The translations under genes and the position numbers were made by a program. From Dyadobacter beijingensis DSM 21582 (GTDB taxonomy: Bacteria > Bacteroidota > Bacteroidia > Cytophagales > Spirosomataceae): a DNA stretch of 64,000 nucleotides. The notes under the pieces were generated by a model. That model made no database searches and was not told where the DNA came from. It saw only the letters and a list, made by a program, of their open reading frames with translations. Numbering within the stretch: the stretch's first letter is position 1; every line of letters begins with the position of its first letter. This document shows positions 62,948-64,000 of this stretch, in pieces. Where the stretch lies: NCBI RefSeq assembly GCF_000382205.1, contig NZ_KB907791.1, positions 62,001-126,000 of the forward strand, written 5' to 3'.

Positions 62948-64000
62948 TCACAGATTTTCAAACAAATTTTCCGTCGCGCGGAAGCCGGGGAAAGAGCCGT
63001 TTTTGGCCTTCACGGCCTCACGGTACTTCGCCTGCCGGTCGGTAAGCGCCGTGCCGGGTGCTACCGGGTTGGCGTTCACGGCCTGCTTCGCCTGCGTCCG
63101 CAATGCGGGGCGCGGGGCAATCTGCGGGTTGTTGAGCCAGTTCAGGATCGTTTGCCGTTTGGTGCCGGAAAGGTCGCGCGTGACGGGCATGTGCATCGTA
63201 TCGTTCATATCGCGCGAGAATGCGAAAATCAGGATGTTCTTCTTCTCGGCCAGTGCCGCCGGATCAGCGAGGTTCACCACATATTTGCTCATAATGGGAT
63301 ACAGGTTGCTGTACTGGACCATCATTTCCGAAATATCGTCCCACACCGGATCAGCGATTTCCGCGAAGTAATCGCGCAAATGCACCACCACATTCTCCGT
63401 CCCGAAGGCCGCGTCGACGGTGCCCGCCTGGTAGGTGATGAAGTATATCTGGCCATCGATGTACACACGCGGGCTGTTGATCGCGTTACCGGTGATCTGT
63501 ACCTGGGCTTTTCCGTCCGGACCGGTGGTTACCTGCCCCTCGAAACTGAGGCCGCTGGCGGGGAAATTGTTGCCGTATACCTCCGAAATCGGGTTACCCG
63601 GCCCGACGGGCGTGTTGGCCGTCGGCGGGTCGAGGGTGATGCCGATAGCCGTGTCCGGCAGCGCGTTGCCCCATTGGTAGGAATAAAAATCGACATTCAC
63701 CGATTGGCCGTCGTCCAGCCGCTGGATGAAATTATCGGCCCGCATCACCAGCCCGTCAATCGCCTCGCGCGCGATGATCGCATATTGGCCCGGCTGGGCG
63801 GTGGACGGCGTGATGAGGATCAACTGGTTGCTGGCCAGGGCCGAAACCGTGGCGTCCGGGAGGTCGCTGAACGAAACGATACCCGCAGTCTGGTTGAGCC
63901 AGCCCGGATCGTTCTGGTAATCTAGTGTGCCTATTTCAATCAAATCATCTGGCGAAATGTATGAGACCGGCGTACTGGCGCTCGCAACGCCCGTTTGCGG
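62948..64000 (-). CDS. C-terminal part of a large protein paired with the ferritin-like protein (5' end outside window)
   Basis: The frame is open on the minus strand up to base 64000, so the gene starts outside the window; the TTG at 63943 is not a real start. The visible 350 residues have no signal in view. They include an all-beta stretch with Ig-like features (about 115-195, QVTTGPDGKAQVQITGNAIN) and a helical segment VWDDISEMMVQYSNLYPIMS, ending in a Pro/Ala-rich tail. The gene is upstream of, and probably co-transcribed with, the ferritin-like gene. Such pairs occur in several bacteria, but the partner has no assigned function. Confidence 0.7.
   Translation of the reverse strand, partial: PQTGVASASTPVSYISPDDLIEIGTLDYQNDPGWLNQTAGIVSFSDLPDATVSALASNQLILITPSTAQPGQYAIIAREAIDGLVMRADNFIQRLDDGQSVNVDFYSYQWGNALPDTAIGITLDPPTANTPVGPGNPISEVYGNNFPASGLSFEGQVTTGPDGKAQVQITGNAINSPRVYIDGQIYFITYQAGTVDAAFGTENVVVHLRDYFAEIADPVWDDISEMMVQYSNLYPIMSKYVVNLADPAALAEKKNILIFAFSRDMNDTMHMPVTRDLSGTKRQTILNWLNNPQIAPRPALRTQAKQAVNANPVAPGTALTDRQAKYREAVKAKNGSFPGFRATENLFENL

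Overview
The window looks like a chromosome segment of a GC-rich member of the Bacteroidota, most likely a Cytophagales/Spirosomaceae (Dyadobacter-like) bacterium. The evidence is three SusC/SusD-type outer-membrane transport pairs, an ECF sigma factor/FecR pair, several LytTR two-component systems, a protease with a type IX secretion (T9SS) sorting tail, many lipoproteins, and Bacteroidota-type promoter elements (TTTG, about 19 nt, TAnnTTTG). The genus is inferred from gene content, not from a marker gene. No rRNA, tRNA, CRISPR array, prophage or insertion sequence was seen.

Layout: (1) 1-5.5 kb: the end of a secreted cytochrome c/carbohydrate-binding protein, a Tat-exported TIM-barrel protein, a MocR regulator facing a cupin + DapA-like aldolase pair across a shared operator-like region, and a VOC protein. 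(2) 5.6-6.7 kb: a beta-barrel protein followed by a 20-unit heptanucleotide array. (3) 6.7-14.6 kb: a complete regulated uptake locus: sigma factor, FecR, SusC with STN signalling domain, SusD, and a Tat-exported mannonate-dehydratase homologue. (4) 14.6-21.1 kb: LytTR signalling genes, including an overlapping three-gene operon in which the first histidine kinase has lost its ATP-binding motifs. (5) 21.1-28.3 kb: KASIII, OmpA-like and TonB-like proteins, and a propeller sensor kinase/LuxR regulator pair with a tiny signal-peptide ORF in front. (6) 28.5-32.8 kb: an acyltransferase, a GH28 pectin enzyme and a Tat-exported epoxide-hydrolase-like enzyme. (7) 32.6-43.6 kb: two divergent SusC/SusD loci separated by an AT-rich region with a perfect hairpin and a 63-aa FecR-N-terminus-like ORF. 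(8) 43.6-51.5 kb: a histone-deacetylase-family enzyme, a 1769-aa T9SS subtilase and a class C beta-lactamase-like hydrolase. (9) 51.5-55.6 kb: KatG with an OxyR-like operator, an SDR protein and a Crp/Fnr regulator. (10) 55.7-57.4 kb: a lower-GC patch with an apparently frameshifted gene, a coding fragment and a GT92-type glycosyltransferase. (11) 57.4-64 kb: secreted and lipoprotein genes including a von Willebrand D-domain lipoprotein, a two-domain PhnB-like protein, a ferritin-like protein and the end of an associated protein.

Working together: the three SusC/D pairs bind and import oligosaccharides or other ligands. The sigma/FecR/STN set makes the first pair ligand-inducible, and the GH28 and UxuA-like enzymes suggest pectin/uronate-type substrates. 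Several enzymes that are usually cytoplasmic carry twin-arginine signals, so part of the sugar chemistry may take place in the periplasm. The strongest unusual signals are the pseudokinase-like first gene of the tandem kinase operon, the heptamer array, the exported UxuA homologue, the stand-alone FecR-N-like ORF beside an orphan hairpin, and the OxyR-like katG control region.
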